The notes under the pieces were generated by a model. The model worked only from the letters and a program-made list of their open reading frames with translations. It was not told where the DNA came from and did not search any database. Positions 41,793 to 50,508 of a stretch of DNA of 64,000 nt are shown in pieces. A program made the position numbers and the translations under genes. Within the stretch, counting starts at the first letter, position 1, and the number at the start of each line of letters is the position of its first letter. The stretch covers positions 124,001-188,000 of the forward strand of contig NZ_JANLNM010000008.1 in NCBI RefSeq assembly GCF_024701975.1, given 5' to 3'. This stretch comes from Variovorax sp. ZS18.2.2 (GTDB lineage Bacteria > Pseudomonadota > Gammaproteobacteria > Burkholderiales > Burkholderiaceae_C).

Positions 41793-43046
41793 TCAGAGCA
41801 GCCGCAGCGTGCCGCCGGTCGGAATGCCCTTGGCCGCGTCGTTGTTCACGATGGTGAGCTCGACCTTGTACTTCTTGCCCTTGCCCCACTGACCGAGCAC
41901 GAGCGGCGTCTTGCTCACGTTCTTGAACGGCCCCTGCCCACCCCACTTCACCGGGCCGACCACCGAGTTGATCGACGTCGACGCGACCGCATCGCGCACG
42001 TCGCCGGCCTTCAGCGACTTCGCACGCGACAGCGCATTCGCCGCCACTTCGAACAGCGCATGCGCAAAGCCGATGGGCTGCGTCCACTGCTTCTTCGCAC
42101 CGGCTTCATAAGCCTCTGCCAAGGCCTTCGCGCTCTGCTGCGTGAGGCTCGAGGTGAACGGATGCGACGGGCTCCACCACACCTCGGTCGAGAGGCCGTC
42201 GCCCAGGTCGCCGAGCGCTTCGATCGCGCCGGGGAACAGGAGCGCCTTGCCCAGCGTGATGACCTTGGGCTTGAAGCCCTGCTGCCGCGCCTGCGTGAGG
42301 AAGGTCTTGGCATCGGGCGGAATCACCACGCCGGTGACGATCTCCACGCCCTCCTTCTTGAACGCGGCGATCTGCGCGCTGAAGTCCTGCGTGCCGTTCT
42401 GGAAGCGGCCGGGGTCGGTGAGCGTGAAGCCCATCTGCGCGAGCGGCTTGGGAAAGCCCAGCTCCTTGTCGCCCCAGGCATTGCCGTCGCCGTCGTTCGG
42501 GAACAGGCCGCCGACCTTCTTGTTGGTGGCGAGCGTCTTCCAGCCGTTGGTGTAGTTGGCGATGACGTCTTCCAGCCCCCAGAACACGTGGTACGTCCAG
42601 TTGAAGCCCTTGGCCGGGTCGCCCTTGCGGCCGAAGAACCACGGCTGCCACGGCACCACGCTGGAGATGCACGGTACCTCATTGAGCTCGCAGGCATCGC
42701 TCACCGGGTTGGCGGTTTCGGGCGTGCCTGCCGTGAGCACCAGCGCGACCTTGTCTTTCAGGATCAGGTCGTTCGCCACTTCGCCCGCGCGGTTGGGGTT
42801 CGACTGGCTGTCCTTCAGCACGATCTGCACCGCGTACTTCTTTCCGCCGACGCTGATGCCGTTCTTGAACGCGGTCTTCATCTGCTCGATGACCCACTTG
42901 TCGGCCTCGCCGAAGGGCGCGAGCGGGCCGGTCTGCGGCGAGACGTAGCCGATCTTGAGCGTGTCGGCCGCGAACACCAGCGGTGCCGCGCCCGAGGCCA
43001 CGAGCGCGGCGGTGGCCTGCGTGAATTGCCTGCGATTGAATGTCAT
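41793..43046 (-). CDS. ABC transporter substrate-binding protein (LivK-like)
   Basis: 417 residues. Signal peptide ends near PLVFAA. Periplasmic binding fold type I: TLKIGYVSPQTGPLAPFGEADKWV, VQIVLKDSQSNPNRAGEVANDLI, VALVLTAGTPETANPVSDACE, VSSVVPWQPWFFGR, LSTEVWWSPSHPFTSSLT. The VPWQPWFFGR region differs from amino-acid binders, in keeping with an aromatic ligand. Lies between the hap genes and livGFHM on one strand. Confidence 0.92.
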   Translation of the reverse strand: MTFNRRQFTQATAALVASGAAPLVFAADTLKIGYVSPQTGPLAPFGEADKWVIEQMKTAFKNGISVGGKKYAVQIVLKDSQSNPNRAGEVANDLILKDKVALVLTAGTPETANPVSDACELNEVPCISSVVPWQPWFFGRKGDPAKGFNWTYHVFWGLEDVIANYTNGWKTLATNKKVGGLFPNDGDGNAWGDKELGFPKPLAQMGFTLTDPGRFQNGTQDFSAQIAAFKKEGVEIVTGVVIPPDAKTFLTQARQQGFKPKVITLGKALLFPGAIEALGDLGDGLSTEVWWSPSHPFTSSLTQQSAKALAEAYEAGAKKQWTQPIGFAHALFEVAANALSRAKSLKAGDVRDAVASTSINSVVGPVKWGGQGPFKNVSKTPLVLGQWGKGKKYKVELTIVNNDAAKGIPTGGTLRLL

Positions 43047-43097
43047 GGTTGTCTCCGTCTTTTGTATGTATGTCTGTCGTTGCTGCGGGGCCGGGGA

Positions 43098-44576
43098 TCA
43101 GCGCGCGAAGTGCGGCGGTATCTGCGCGTCGACGTTCACCCACACGCTTTTCACCTGCGTGTATTCGCGCATCGCATCGAACCCCATCTCGCGGCCGTAG
43201 CCGCTCTGGCCGACGCCGCCGAAGGGCGAGCCGGGGTTCACGCGCTTGTAGCTGTTGATCCACACCATGCCGGCGTGCAGGTCGCGCGCCACCTTGTGGG
43301 CGCGTTGCAGGTTGTTGGTCCAGAGACCACTGCCCAGGCCGTAGTCGGTGCCGTTGGCGATCTGCATCGCCTCTTCGTCGTTCTTGAAGGTGAGCACGGT
43401 GACGAAGGGGCCGAAGACTTCTTCCTGCGCGACACGGTCCTTGTATGACTTCGCGCGCATCACGGTGGGCTCGACGTAGCAGCCCTTCGCGAGATCGCCG
43501 CCGGGCGACCTGCCGCCCGCGAGCAGTTCGCCGCCCTCGCCTTGCGCGACTTCGACGTAACTCAGCACGCGCTCGCGGTGCTGTGCGCTCGTGAGCGGCC
43601 CCATCTCGGTGTTCTCGTCGAGCGGGTTGCCAAGGCGTATGGATTTCGCGAGCGGAATGAACTGCTCGAGAAACGCATCGGCGATCTTCTCGTGCAGCAT
43701 CAGCCGCGAGCCCGCGATGCAGGCCTGCCCCTGGTTGTGGAAGATGGCCCACGCGCTGCCGTTGACGGCGGCCTGCAGGTTCGCATCCTCGAACACGATG
43801 TTGGGGCCCTTGCCGCCGAGTTCGAGCTGCACCTTCTTCAGGTTGCCCGCGCTGGCCTGCACGATGCGCCGGCCCGTCGCAGTGCTGCCGGTGAAGGCGA
43901 TCTTGGCGATCTCCGGATGCTCGGCGATGTACTGGCCCGCGACGCTGCCCAGGCCCGGCAACATGTTGACCACGCCGGGCGGCAGGCCCGCCTCGGCCAT
44001 CAGTTCGGCGATGCGGAGCGAACTGAGCGGCGTGATCTCGGCCGGCTTCATCACGATGCAGTTGCCGGCCGCGAGCGCGGGCGCCATCTTCCAGCTGGTG
44101 AACATCAGCGGAAAATTCCACGGCACCACCTGGCCGACGATGCCGACGGGTTCACGCAGCGTGTAGTTGAGAAAGCCTTCTTCGACCGGAATGGTCTCGC
44201 CCTGGAACTTGTCGGCCATGCCGCCGAAGTACCGGAAGCACGCCGCGGTGCGCGGCACATCGAGACGGCGCGAGTCGCGGATGGGGTGGCCGGTGTCCAG
44301 CGATTCGAGGCGGGCGAGTTCTTCGCCGTTGGCTTCGATGAGGTCGGCGAGCTTCAGCAGGATGCGGCCGCGGTCGGCGGCGGCCATGCGGCTCCATTTG
44401 GGGAACGCGCGCTTGGCGGCGGCCACGGCCTTGTCGACGTCGGCCTTGCCGGCCAACGCAACATCGACGATGGGCGTGTTGTCGTGCGGGTTGAGCGTGG
44501 CGAGGGTCTCGCCGGATTCGGCGTCGACGAAGCGGCCGTCGATGAAGAGTTGGTGGCGGATGGGCGAAGCAGGCAT
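43098..44576 (-). CDS. hapE: Aldehyde dehydrogenase, likely 4-hydroxymuconic semialdehyde dehydrogenase
   Basis: 492 residues from ATG 44576. Catalytic residues: N154 (PWNFPL), E252 (LELGGKGPN), C286 (NQGQACIAGS), and FTGSTATG at 228-235. Placement right after hydroquinone dioxygenase subunits gives the role: NAD-dependent oxidation of 4-hydroxymuconic semialdehyde to maleylacetate. ALDH specificity cannot be read from motifs, so the symbol rests on context. The frame extends 18 codons upstream over the REP-like repeat; those are not protein-like. Confidence 0.82.
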   Translation of the reverse strand: MPASPIRHQLFIDGRFVDAESGETLATLNPHDNTPIVDVALAGKADVDKAVAAAKRAFPKWSRMAAADRGRILLKLADLIEANGEELARLESLDTGHPIRDSRRLDVPRTAACFRYFGGMADKFQGETIPVEEGFLNYTLREPVGIVGQVVPWNFPLMFTSWKMAPALAAGNCIVMKPAEITPLSSLRIAELMAEAGLPPGVVNMLPGLGSVAGQYIAEHPEIAKIAFTGSTATGRRIVQASAGNLKKVQLELGGKGPNIVFEDANLQAAVNGSAWAIFHNQGQACIAGSRLMLHEKIADAFLEQFIPLAKSIRLGNPLDENTEMGPLTSAQHRERVLSYVEVAQGEGGELLAGGRSPGGDLAKGCYVEPTVMRAKSYKDRVAQEEVFGPFVTVLTFKNDEEAMQIANGTDYGLGSGLWTNNLQRAHKVARDLHAGMVWINSYKRVNPGSPFGGVGQSGYGREMGFDAMREYTQVKSVWVNVDAQIPPHFAR

Positions 44577-44588
44577 GGGCGTTCCTCT

Positions 44589-44684
44589 CCCTCCCCCGCT
44601 GGGGGAGGGTTGGGGTGGGGGCATCTTCAAAGAGGGCGCGGACTTGGAGAGCCCCCACCCCGGCCCTCCCCCGGAAGGGGAGGG
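44589..44684. repeat. REP/MITE-like double hairpin element (hapD-hapE gap)
   Basis: Hairpins CCCTCCCCC-GCT-GGGGGAGGG (44589-44609) and CCCTCCCC-CGGAA-GGGGAGGG (44664-44684) with inverted inner edges (TTGGGGTGGGGGC versus GCCCCCACCCCGG). Same plan as the element at 40931-41042, only G-richer. It occupies almost the whole gap between hapD and hapE. Confidence 0.8.
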
Positions 44685-44695
44685 AGTAAGACAGT

Positions 44696-45703
44696 TCAGA
44701 ACTGCACGGGAATCTCGGGCGACTCGCCCTTCTGGATCTCGAAGACCAGGCTAGGCGACCCGTTCTCCCACACCAGCAGCATCGAGCGCTTCGGGCTGAA
44801 GCCCTGGTGGCGGCAGTACGCAGGCATCGCGGCCATGTCGCCGGCCTTCATGATCACGCGGGCCATCGGCCGGCCGGTGTTCTTGTCGCCGCAGTCCCAA
44901 TGGATCTCGTCGGTCATCTGGAAGAACCACTCGACGCGGTCGTTGCCGTGAATGATCGGCAGGATGTGCTCCTCGGTCGTCGGGCACATGTAGCTGTGCT
45001 TCACCACCGAGGTGAAGCTCGGGTTCCACGTGACCTGCGAACGGCTCAAGAAACCGAAGAGATTGAAGGCGTGCACCTCGTTCTCGAAGCCGGGCTCGGG
45101 GTGCAGTTCGGGCTCGCCTTGCGGCACGTCGGCGAAGGCGCGGTTGATGGGCGCGCCGCGCGCGTCGCTACGCAGATCGAGGTCGCCCTTCAGGCCCACG
45201 CAGCGCTTGGCGAGCTCGCGCGCCCGGGTGATCTTGGCGGTGTTGTTGCCATTCTTGCGGCCGTAGGGCGAGCCGGTTTCCTGCGGCGCGGAGAAGGGAT
45301 CGAAGCTCTCGTTGGTCCAGTCGTCGAGCATCGCTTCGAAGGTCGCCCGGATCTGCGCGGTCGGGAAGTTCTCGAGCAGGTCGATGCCCGCGTCCTTCAT
45401 CGTGCCGTTGAAGCTGCCGGCGTAGAGGTCGACCGAGTCGTAGTGGTTGACGGTGCCGAACACGTCGTCGAAATTCACCCAGCCGTAGAAGAAGCCCCAG
45501 GCCACGTCGCGCATCAGCGCGCGCAGGTAGTTGCCGGCGTCCAGCGTGTGGCTCATGGGGCGGCCATCGCGGGTCTTCCAGCCGATGTGAACGAAATATT
45601 CGTCGCGGCGGAAGCTGAAGCTGCCGAGCGAAAAGTCCTTGTAGCCGAGCGTGGCGTCGGGCTGCGATGCGATCACGCGGGCGAGTTCTGCGGGGGCGTT
45701 CAT
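44696..45703 (-). CDS. hapD: Hydroquinone 1,2-dioxygenase large subunit (HapD/PnpD-like)
   Basis: 335 residues, the size of the about 38 kDa subunit of two-subunit hydroquinone dioxygenases. The iron site is recognisable: H252-x-N254-x-x-x-E258 (IIHGNDRVEWFF) and H299 (AYCRHQGFS). As I recall, the ligands in the PnpCD structure are His256, Asn258, Glu262 and His303, each exactly four residues further on, which is a strong match. Function: Fe(II)-dependent cleavage of hydroquinone between C1 and C2 to 4-hydroxymuconic semialdehyde. The small subunit gene is 13 bp upstream. Confidence 0.85.
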   Translation of the reverse strand: MNAPAELARVIASQPDATLGYKDFSLGSFSFRRDEYFVHIGWKTRDGRPMSHTLDAGNYLRALMRDVAWGFFYGWVNFDDVFGTVNHYDSVDLYAGSFNGTMKDAGIDLLENFPTAQIRATFEAMLDDWTNESFDPFSAPQETGSPYGRKNGNNTAKITRARELAKRCVGLKGDLDLRSDARGAPINRAFADVPQGEPELHPEPGFENEVHAFNLFGFLSRSQVTWNPSFTSVVKHSYMCPTTEEHILPIIHGNDRVEWFFQMTDEIHWDCGDKNTGRPMARVIMKAGDMAAMPAYCRHQGFSPKRSMLLVWENGSPSLVFEIQKGESPEIPVQF

Positions 45704-45716
45704 GGTGCGGTTCCTC

Positions 45717-46238
45717 TCAATGCGATTGGCAGATGTCGGCCCACTTCTCGACCGAGAGTTCGCCCTTGCAGCTCTGCAAGACGATCACGCCCGGGTCGCC
45801 GGCGGTGCGGAACTGGTAGGCGGCGTTCTTCGGCAGCAAGCCCTGGTGGCCGCGCGAGAGCTTCATCCAGCCCATCTTCTTGCCCTGGGGTTCGCCCTTC
45901 ACGAGCACGGCGCCGTTCTTCTCGGTGTCGGCGACGGCTTGGCTCGCGTCGAGCTGCACGAGGTGCACTTCGACATCGCCATCCATCACGAGCGCGAACT
46001 CGTCGTGCGCACAGGTGAACCAGGGCGAGGTGCCTTCGGCGCGCAGCGTCTCGAGCACGTAGATCTGGTTCTGGCCGAACACGACCTTCTCGTACGGTTT
46101 GCTGATGCTCGCGATCTCGAAGCAGTTGGAGAACGCGTAGTGGCGCACATCGTCGTCGATCGGCTCGACGTGACCTTTCTCGAAATGCTTGAGCGATCCG
46201 AAGCGGGTCTTGTAGGCGGTGGAAGCGGTGGCTGGCAT
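45717..46238 (-). CDS. hapC: Hydroquinone 1,2-dioxygenase small subunit (HapC/PnpC-like)
   Basis: 173 residues, matching the about 19 kDa partner subunit. Cupin-like core: YEKVVFGQNQIYVLETLRAEGTSPWFTCAHDEFALVMDGDVEVHLVQLD, and a C-terminal LSRGHQGLLPKNAAYQFRTAGDPGVIVLQSC. The catalytic iron is in the large subunit; this one stabilises the heterotetramer. First structural gene after the LysR regulator, 127 bp away. Confidence 0.8.
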   Translation of the reverse strand: MPATASTAYKTRFGSLKHFEKGHVEPIDDDVRHYAFSNCFEIASISKPYEKVVFGQNQIYVLETLRAEGTSPWFTCAHDEFALVMDGDVEVHLVQLDASQAVADTEKNGAVLVKGEPQGKKMGWMKLSRGHQGLLPKNAAYQFRTAGDPGVIVLQSCKGELSVEKWADICQSH

Positions 46239-46364
46239 GGCTTGTCTCCTTGGATGAGCGAACTCTAGGAGCCATGCGGCCGCGCCGGTAGGGAGCAGTT
46301 TGGAAGAGGATTATTCGGAGTCTCCGAACAATCGGCCGGGTTTACCCGGGATCGCTATCCGCCT

Positions 46365-47327
46365 CTATCCGCTCGACCGACTGAATTCGATGAGTTCCGC
46401 CGGGATCATTCCGCGCTCGATCAGCGTGGCATCCCAGGGCGGCACGCGGGTGAATCGCGTGGCGATGTGCTCGATGAACAGGCGCAGCTTCAGCGCATTG
46501 CGCGAGGTGCCCGCGTACACCGCGCTCAGCGAAAACGACGACAGCTGGTGCTCCGCCAGCACGACACGCAGCTCGCCGCTCGCTATCGCATCGCCCGCCA
46601 CCAGCGTCGGCAGGCAGACGATGCCCGCGTGCTCCAGCGCGTATTCGCGCAGCAGGTGCACGCTGTTGGTCAGGAGCGCCGCGGCGAGGTAGATGGTGGT
46701 CTGCTCGCCCTTGTGATGAAAGGTCCAGCGGTCGCGCGTGGGGTAGCCCGAGTACAGGCCCAGCTTGTGACGATGCAGTTCGCGCGGCGTGGCCGGCGTG
46801 CCGTGCGCCTCGAGGTAAGCGGGCGTGGCGCACAGCAGTCGCCGCACCGGGAAGAGCGGGCGCGACACCAGTTCCTGCGAGGCCGCGGGGAAGATCTGCA
46901 ACGCGCAATCGACGCCGGCCTTGACCGGATCGACCACCGCATCGCTCACGATCAGCTCCAGGCGGATGTCGGGGTAGGTGGTGTGGAACTCGTGCAGCAG
47001 CGAGGCGAAGCGGCCGAGCACCATGCCGGTCAGCGCATGGACGCGCAGCGTGCCCGAGGGCGTGCCGCGCGCGTCGCGCATCTGGTCGACGATGTCGTTC
47101 GCGCGGCCGACCAGCTCGGTGCAGTCGCGCAAAAACGCCTGGCCCATGTCGCTGAGCCGGACCACCCGCGTGCTGCGGTGGAACAGCGGCGCGCCGAGGA
47201 ACTCCTCGAGCTGCTTCACACGGGTGGTGACCACCGAATTGGCCACCCGCAACTGGCGCGCGGCCTCCGCAAAACTCTGGGTCTGCGCGACGCGAACGAA
47301 AGTTTCAATGCTTTGGAGGCGGTCCAC
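46365..47327 (-). CDS. LysR-family regulator upstream of hap genes
   Basis: 320 residues from GTG 47327; the frame extends 37 codons upstream, but the HTH begins right at this GTG (VDRLQSIETFVRVAQTQSFAEAARQLRVANSVVTTRVKQLEEFLG). C-terminal effector domain: GTLRVHALTGMVLGRFASLL, IRLELIVSDAVVDPVKAGVDCALQI. It is in the same direction as hapCDE, 126 bp before hapC, rather than divergent. Likely regulates the hap/liv cluster, but this is inferred from position. Confidence 0.85.
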   Translation of the reverse strand: MDRLQSIETFVRVAQTQSFAEAARQLRVANSVVTTRVKQLEEFLGAPLFHRSTRVVRLSDMGQAFLRDCTELVGRANDIVDQMRDARGTPSGTLRVHALTGMVLGRFASLLHEFHTTYPDIRLELIVSDAVVDPVKAGVDCALQIFPAASQELVSRPLFPVRRLLCATPAYLEAHGTPATPRELHRHKLGLYSGYPTRDRWTFHHKGEQTTIYLAAALLTNSVHLLREYALEHAGIVCLPTLVAGDAIASGELRVVLAEHQLSSFSLSAVYAGTSRNALKLRLFIEHIATRFTRVPPWDATLIERGMIPAELIEFSRSSG

Positions 47328-47523
47328 GGCGGCACTGTACTGCGCAGGCCTGCTTTTTGCGTCCGGGAACGGGGCGCCTCGCCCCCCATGGGGGTAAGCC
47401 CGGAGCCGGGCGTTGCAGGCAAGACGAAAGACCGTCATCGCTGTTTCGGAAGGTTACCCGCCCCACTTACAATCCCTGCCGCCACTCCGCAGCGTTTTCC
47501 ACCCCTACGAGGTCTTGTCCGCA

Positions 47524-48618
47524 ATGCCCAAGAGCCCCCGGCCTCGCGCCCGCTTTCCTTTCTCTCCCACCGTGCGCGCACTGTTGCTGGCCATTGCCAC
47601 CTGCGGCGCGGCGCTCCCGGCCCTGGCCGCCATCGAGCATGAAGACGTCGACCGCCTCATGCAGGCCGGCAAGCTCGACGAGGCGATGACAAAGGCCGAT
47701 GCATTCCTCAAGGACAAGCCGCGCGATCCGCAGATGCGCTTTCTGAAGGGCGTGATCCAGCTGGACACCGGCAAGCGCGCCGAGGCCATCGCCGCCTTCA
47801 CCCAGCTCACGCTGGATGCGCCCGAACTGCCCGAGCCGTACAACAACCTCGCGGTGATCTACGCGAGCCAGAACCAGTTCGACAAGGCCCGCAGCGCCCT
47901 GGAAAGCGCCATTCGCACCAACCCCAGCTACGCCACCGCCCAGGAGAACCTGGGCGACGTGTACGCGCGGCTCGCGAGCCAGGCCTACAGCAAGGCGCTG
48001 CAGCTGGACCAGACCAACACCGCGGTGCAGCCCAAGCTGGCCGTGATCCGCACGCTCTTCACGCCAACGCCGCCGGGCGCCAAGCCCACGACGCTGGTGG
48101 CTGCTGCGGCGCCCGAAGCCGCGCGGCCCGCGCCGGCCCCGGCGGCAAAACCGCCTGCACCGGCTCCCGCTCCTGCCAAGGTGGCTGCTGCGCCCGCCCC
48201 GGCTGCAGCACCGGCCAAGGCGCCCGAAGCGGCGCCCGCGCCCGCACCGGCACCTGCTGCGGCTGCTGCCGCACCGGCCTCCGCTGCCGAAGTCGAATCC
48301 GCCGTTCGCGGCTGGGCTTCCGCCTGGGCCGGCCAGGACATGGACCGCTACTTCGCCGCCTACGGCTCGGACTTCACTCCCGGCGGCGGCCAGAGCCGCA
48401 AGGGTTGGGAAGAAGATCGCCGCGCCCGCATCGTCGGCAAGTCGAGCATCAGCGTGAACATCGAGAACCTCGTGATCAAGGTCGACGGACAGAACGCCAC
48501 GGCGAAGTTCCGCCAGATCTACCGCGCGGACAATCTCAACATCTCGAGCCGGAAGACGCTGGACATGCAGCGCTCGGGCAATCAATGGCACATTCGCAAG
48601 GAAAGCGTCGGCGGCTAG
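47524..48618 (+). CDS. Exported TPR protein with NTF2-like C-terminal domain
   Basis: 364 residues from ATG 47524. Signal peptide (LLLAIATCGAALPALA), then about four TPR units (residues 40-170, for example AYNNLAVIYASQNQFDKARSAL-type), an Ala/Pro linker (residues about 185-260) and a C-terminal SnoaL/NTF2-like domain (AVRGWASAWAGQDMDRYFAAYGSDFTP, GQNATAKFRQIYRADNLNISSRKTLDM). A very similar C-terminal domain ends the next protein. Its stop overlaps the next gene's GTG. Probably an envelope partner of the L,D-transpeptidase. Confidence 0.85.
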   Translation: MPKSPRPRARFPFSPTVRALLLAIATCGAALPALAAIEHEDVDRLMQAGKLDEAMTKADAFLKDKPRDPQMRFLKGVIQLDTGKRAEAIAAFTQLTLDAPELPEPYNNLAVIYASQNQFDKARSALESAIRTNPSYATAQENLGDVYARLASQAYSKALQLDQTNTAVQPKLAVIRTLFTPTPPGAKPTTLVAAAAPEAARPAPAPAAKPPAPAPAPAKVAAAPAPAAAPAKAPEAAPAPAPAPAAAAAAPASAAEVESAVRGWASAWAGQDMDRYFAAYGSDFTPGGGQSRKGWEEDRRARIVGKSSISVNIENLVIKVDGQNATAKFRQIYRADNLNISSRKTLDMQRSGNQWHIRKESVGG

Positions 48619-50084
48619 TGACAGACATCGTCCGGCACGGCCGGCTTCAGAATCCTCCGTTCCCGCGCCGCGGGAACCTGCTCGCAGCGCTGATGACCGC
48701 ATCGGCGCTGATGCTGGCGGCACCCGGTGCCGCCTTCGCATCGAACAAGACGGGCAGCGCAAAAACCAGCAGCAGCGCCAAGGCGAGCAGCAAGAGCGCC
48801 GGTAGCCGCGGCGCTGCGCACGCATCGTCCGGCAGCCGTGCTTCCGCCAGGGAAGCCCGGGGCAGCGCCGGCAAGTCCGTCCAGGCCAAGGGCAAGAAAG
48901 CCGCACTGGCAGAGACCCGGACCGCTTCCGCAGCCAGACCCGCCCGCAGGTCCGCGGCCGCCGCCTCCATCCAGGAAGCCAGCAGCGCCGAAGCCCGCCT
49001 GATCTCCGTCTACGAAATGTTCGGCCGCGGCCAGGCCCGCCCTGCGCTGGCCAAGGCCCGCGACCTGGTGCGGGACTATCCGAACTTCCAGCTCGCGCAG
49101 CTCGTCTACGGCGACCTGCTGGCGGCGCAAGTGCCGCCCACGAACGCCCTTCCGGACACGGCCGGCATCGCACGCCTGCGCGGCAACCCGGCCATGTCCG
49201 AGCTGCATGAGGAATCGCGCCGCCGCCTGCAGGCCCTGCGCGAGCGGCCGCCGGCCGGCACCGTGCCCTCGCAGTTCCTGTCGCTCTCGACCAAGAGCCG
49301 CTACGCCATTGCGGTCGATGCCTCGCGCTCGCGCCTGTACCTGCTGGAGAACTCCGACAAGGGGCTCAAGCTGGTGGCCGACTACTACATCTCGGTCGGC
49401 AAGTCGGGCACCGACAAGCTCACCGAGGGCGATGCCCGCACCCCGCTGGGCGTGTACTACATCACCAGCAGCCTCGACCCGAAGTCGCTGAAGGACTTCT
49501 ACGGCGCGGGCGCCCTGCCCATCAACTACCCGAACCCGTACGACATGCGGCGCGGCCGGACCGGCGGCGGCATCTGGCTGCACGGCACCCCGCCCCAGCA
49601 GTTCGCCCGGGCGCCGCTCGCAAGCGACGGCTGCGTGGTCATGGCCAACCCCGACCTGAAGCAGTTGCTGCGCAAGGTGCAGATCGGCGCCACGCCGGTG
49701 GTCACGGCCCGCAGCCTGCAATGGATTTCGCCGCCGCAGGCCGAAAAAGAAGCCCAGACATTTACCAGCGCAATTACCGCCTGGAAAGATACGCGGGCGA
49801 GCGGAAATGAAGCGCAATTGAAGAAATTCTATTTGCCGGATTTCCAGCGCAGCAATAAGAAAACAACCGAAGGTATTTCGGTCCACGACGAAGTGGAATA
49901 TGCGCAAGGCAAGCGTGTCCAGTTCAAGGACATGTCGTATCTGCACTGGCGCGACAGCGACGACACCATGGTCGCCACCTTCGGCGAAGTCTTCGAAGGC
50001 GAAAAGAGCGGGCGCACCCGCCGCCAGTACTGGCTGCGCCAAGGCAGCGAGTGGAAGCTCTTTCACGAAGAAATCCTGGGCTGA
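48618..50084 (+). CDS. L,D-transpeptidase (YkuD) with NTF2-like C-terminal domain
   Basis: 488 residues from GTG 48618 (TAGTG overlap with the upstream stop). Signal/anchor LLAALMTASALMLAAPGAAFA, then a 100-residue Ser/Ala/Lys-rich basic linker, a helical region, the YkuD domain (YAIAVDASRSRLYLLENSD to VTARSL) with H322 (IWLHGTPP) and S336-x-G-C339 (LASDGCVVM), and a C-terminal NTF2-like domain (WKDTRASGNEAQLKKFYLPDF, WRDSDDTMVATFGEVFE). Catalyses 3-3 peptidoglycan cross-links or links proteins to murein. The paired domains suggest it works with the upstream TPR protein. Confidence 0.92.
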   Translation: MTDIVRHGRLQNPPFPRRGNLLAALMTASALMLAAPGAAFASNKTGSAKTSSSAKASSKSAGSRGAAHASSGSRASAREARGSAGKSVQAKGKKAALAETRTASAARPARRSAAAASIQEASSAEARLISVYEMFGRGQARPALAKARDLVRDYPNFQLAQLVYGDLLAAQVPPTNALPDTAGIARLRGNPAMSELHEESRRRLQALRERPPAGTVPSQFLSLSTKSRYAIAVDASRSRLYLLENSDKGLKLVADYYISVGKSGTDKLTEGDARTPLGVYYITSSLDPKSLKDFYGAGALPINYPNPYDMRRGRTGGGIWLHGTPPQQFARAPLASDGCVVMANPDLKQLLRKVQIGATPVVTARSLQWISPPQAEKEAQTFTSAITAWKDTRASGNEAQLKKFYLPDFQRSNKKTTEGISVHDEVEYAQGKRVQFKDMSYLHWRDSDDTMVATFGEVFEGEKSGRTRRQYWLRQGSEWKLFHEEILG

Positions 50085-50166
50085 ACCCCGCCCGAAGCCC
50101 TGTCGGTGACGGGGTCACCCCCTCCAATCTGTGATTTTTTGCGCAGCCGTAGCACCTATTTTGGGT

Positions 50167-50258
50167 GTTACATCTCGGCCTTCGCGACCCCGTGCTACGT
50201 AACACGTAACGCCTTTGTTCCCGTAACACCGCCCTCCCGCGCGTTCCCGGCACGTAAC
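50167..50258. promoter_or_regulatory. Cluster of GTAAC repeats upstream of flp
   Basis: GTAAC occurs at 50199, 50206, 50223 and 50254, and its complement GTTAC at 50167. Several are in the longer form CGTAACRC (CGTAACAC, CGTAACGC). Five copies in 92 bp suggest cooperative binding sites for a regulator of the pilus operon. Confidence 0.4.
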
Positions 50259-50357
50259 GCGCCCTCCCATCTTCATGGGAGTTTCGATGCGGTTTACAGA
50301 GGGAAAAATACGTCTCTAGATTGTTAACGAACCTGACCAGGAGCTCCTGGGACCGGG

Positions 50358-50373
50358 TGGCAGGAGGCTGGCC
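50358..50373 (+). promoter_or_regulatory. Candidate sigma-54 (-24/-12) promoter for flp/tad
   Basis: TGGCAGG-N4-TGGC has the GG-N10-GC spacing of the sigma-54 consensus (TGGCACG-N4-TTGCW) with three mismatches. It would start transcription near 50383, about 125 bp before flp. A sigma-54 activator gene closes the same locus. Alternative sigma-70-like sequences are present closer to flp. Confidence 0.4.
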
Positions 50374-50508
50374 GCCATCCTGCTATGTACTTCCCCAATA
50401 TCACACGAAGGACCTCATCTCCTCGGGTTTGTCATGTTGATACACGGAGTTACGCTGTATAACATCCGCATCGTCAGTCGTTGTTCAACTCTCCTCAAGG
50501 GGTAAATC

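Larger units (their letters stand above)
50085..50508. other. Intergenic region upstream of flp/tad operon
   Basis: 424 bp without a gene. Near its left end is GGTGAC-GGG-GTCACC (50105-50119), a small hairpin with TTTTTT 16 bp later, a poor terminator for the transpeptidase gene. It also contains a GTAAC-repeat cluster, a GG-N10-GC sequence and a sigma-70-like TTGATA (50437-50442) / TATAAC (50458-50463) pair with 15-bp spacing. GC is lower than in flanking genes. Confidence 0.5.

Noticed and set aside
50437-50463. Sigma-70 promoter as the sole flp promoter
   Set aside because: TTGATA and TATAAC are present, but the 15-bp spacing is short, and a GG-N10-GC sequence plus a linked sigma-54 activator argue for another possibility; left open.
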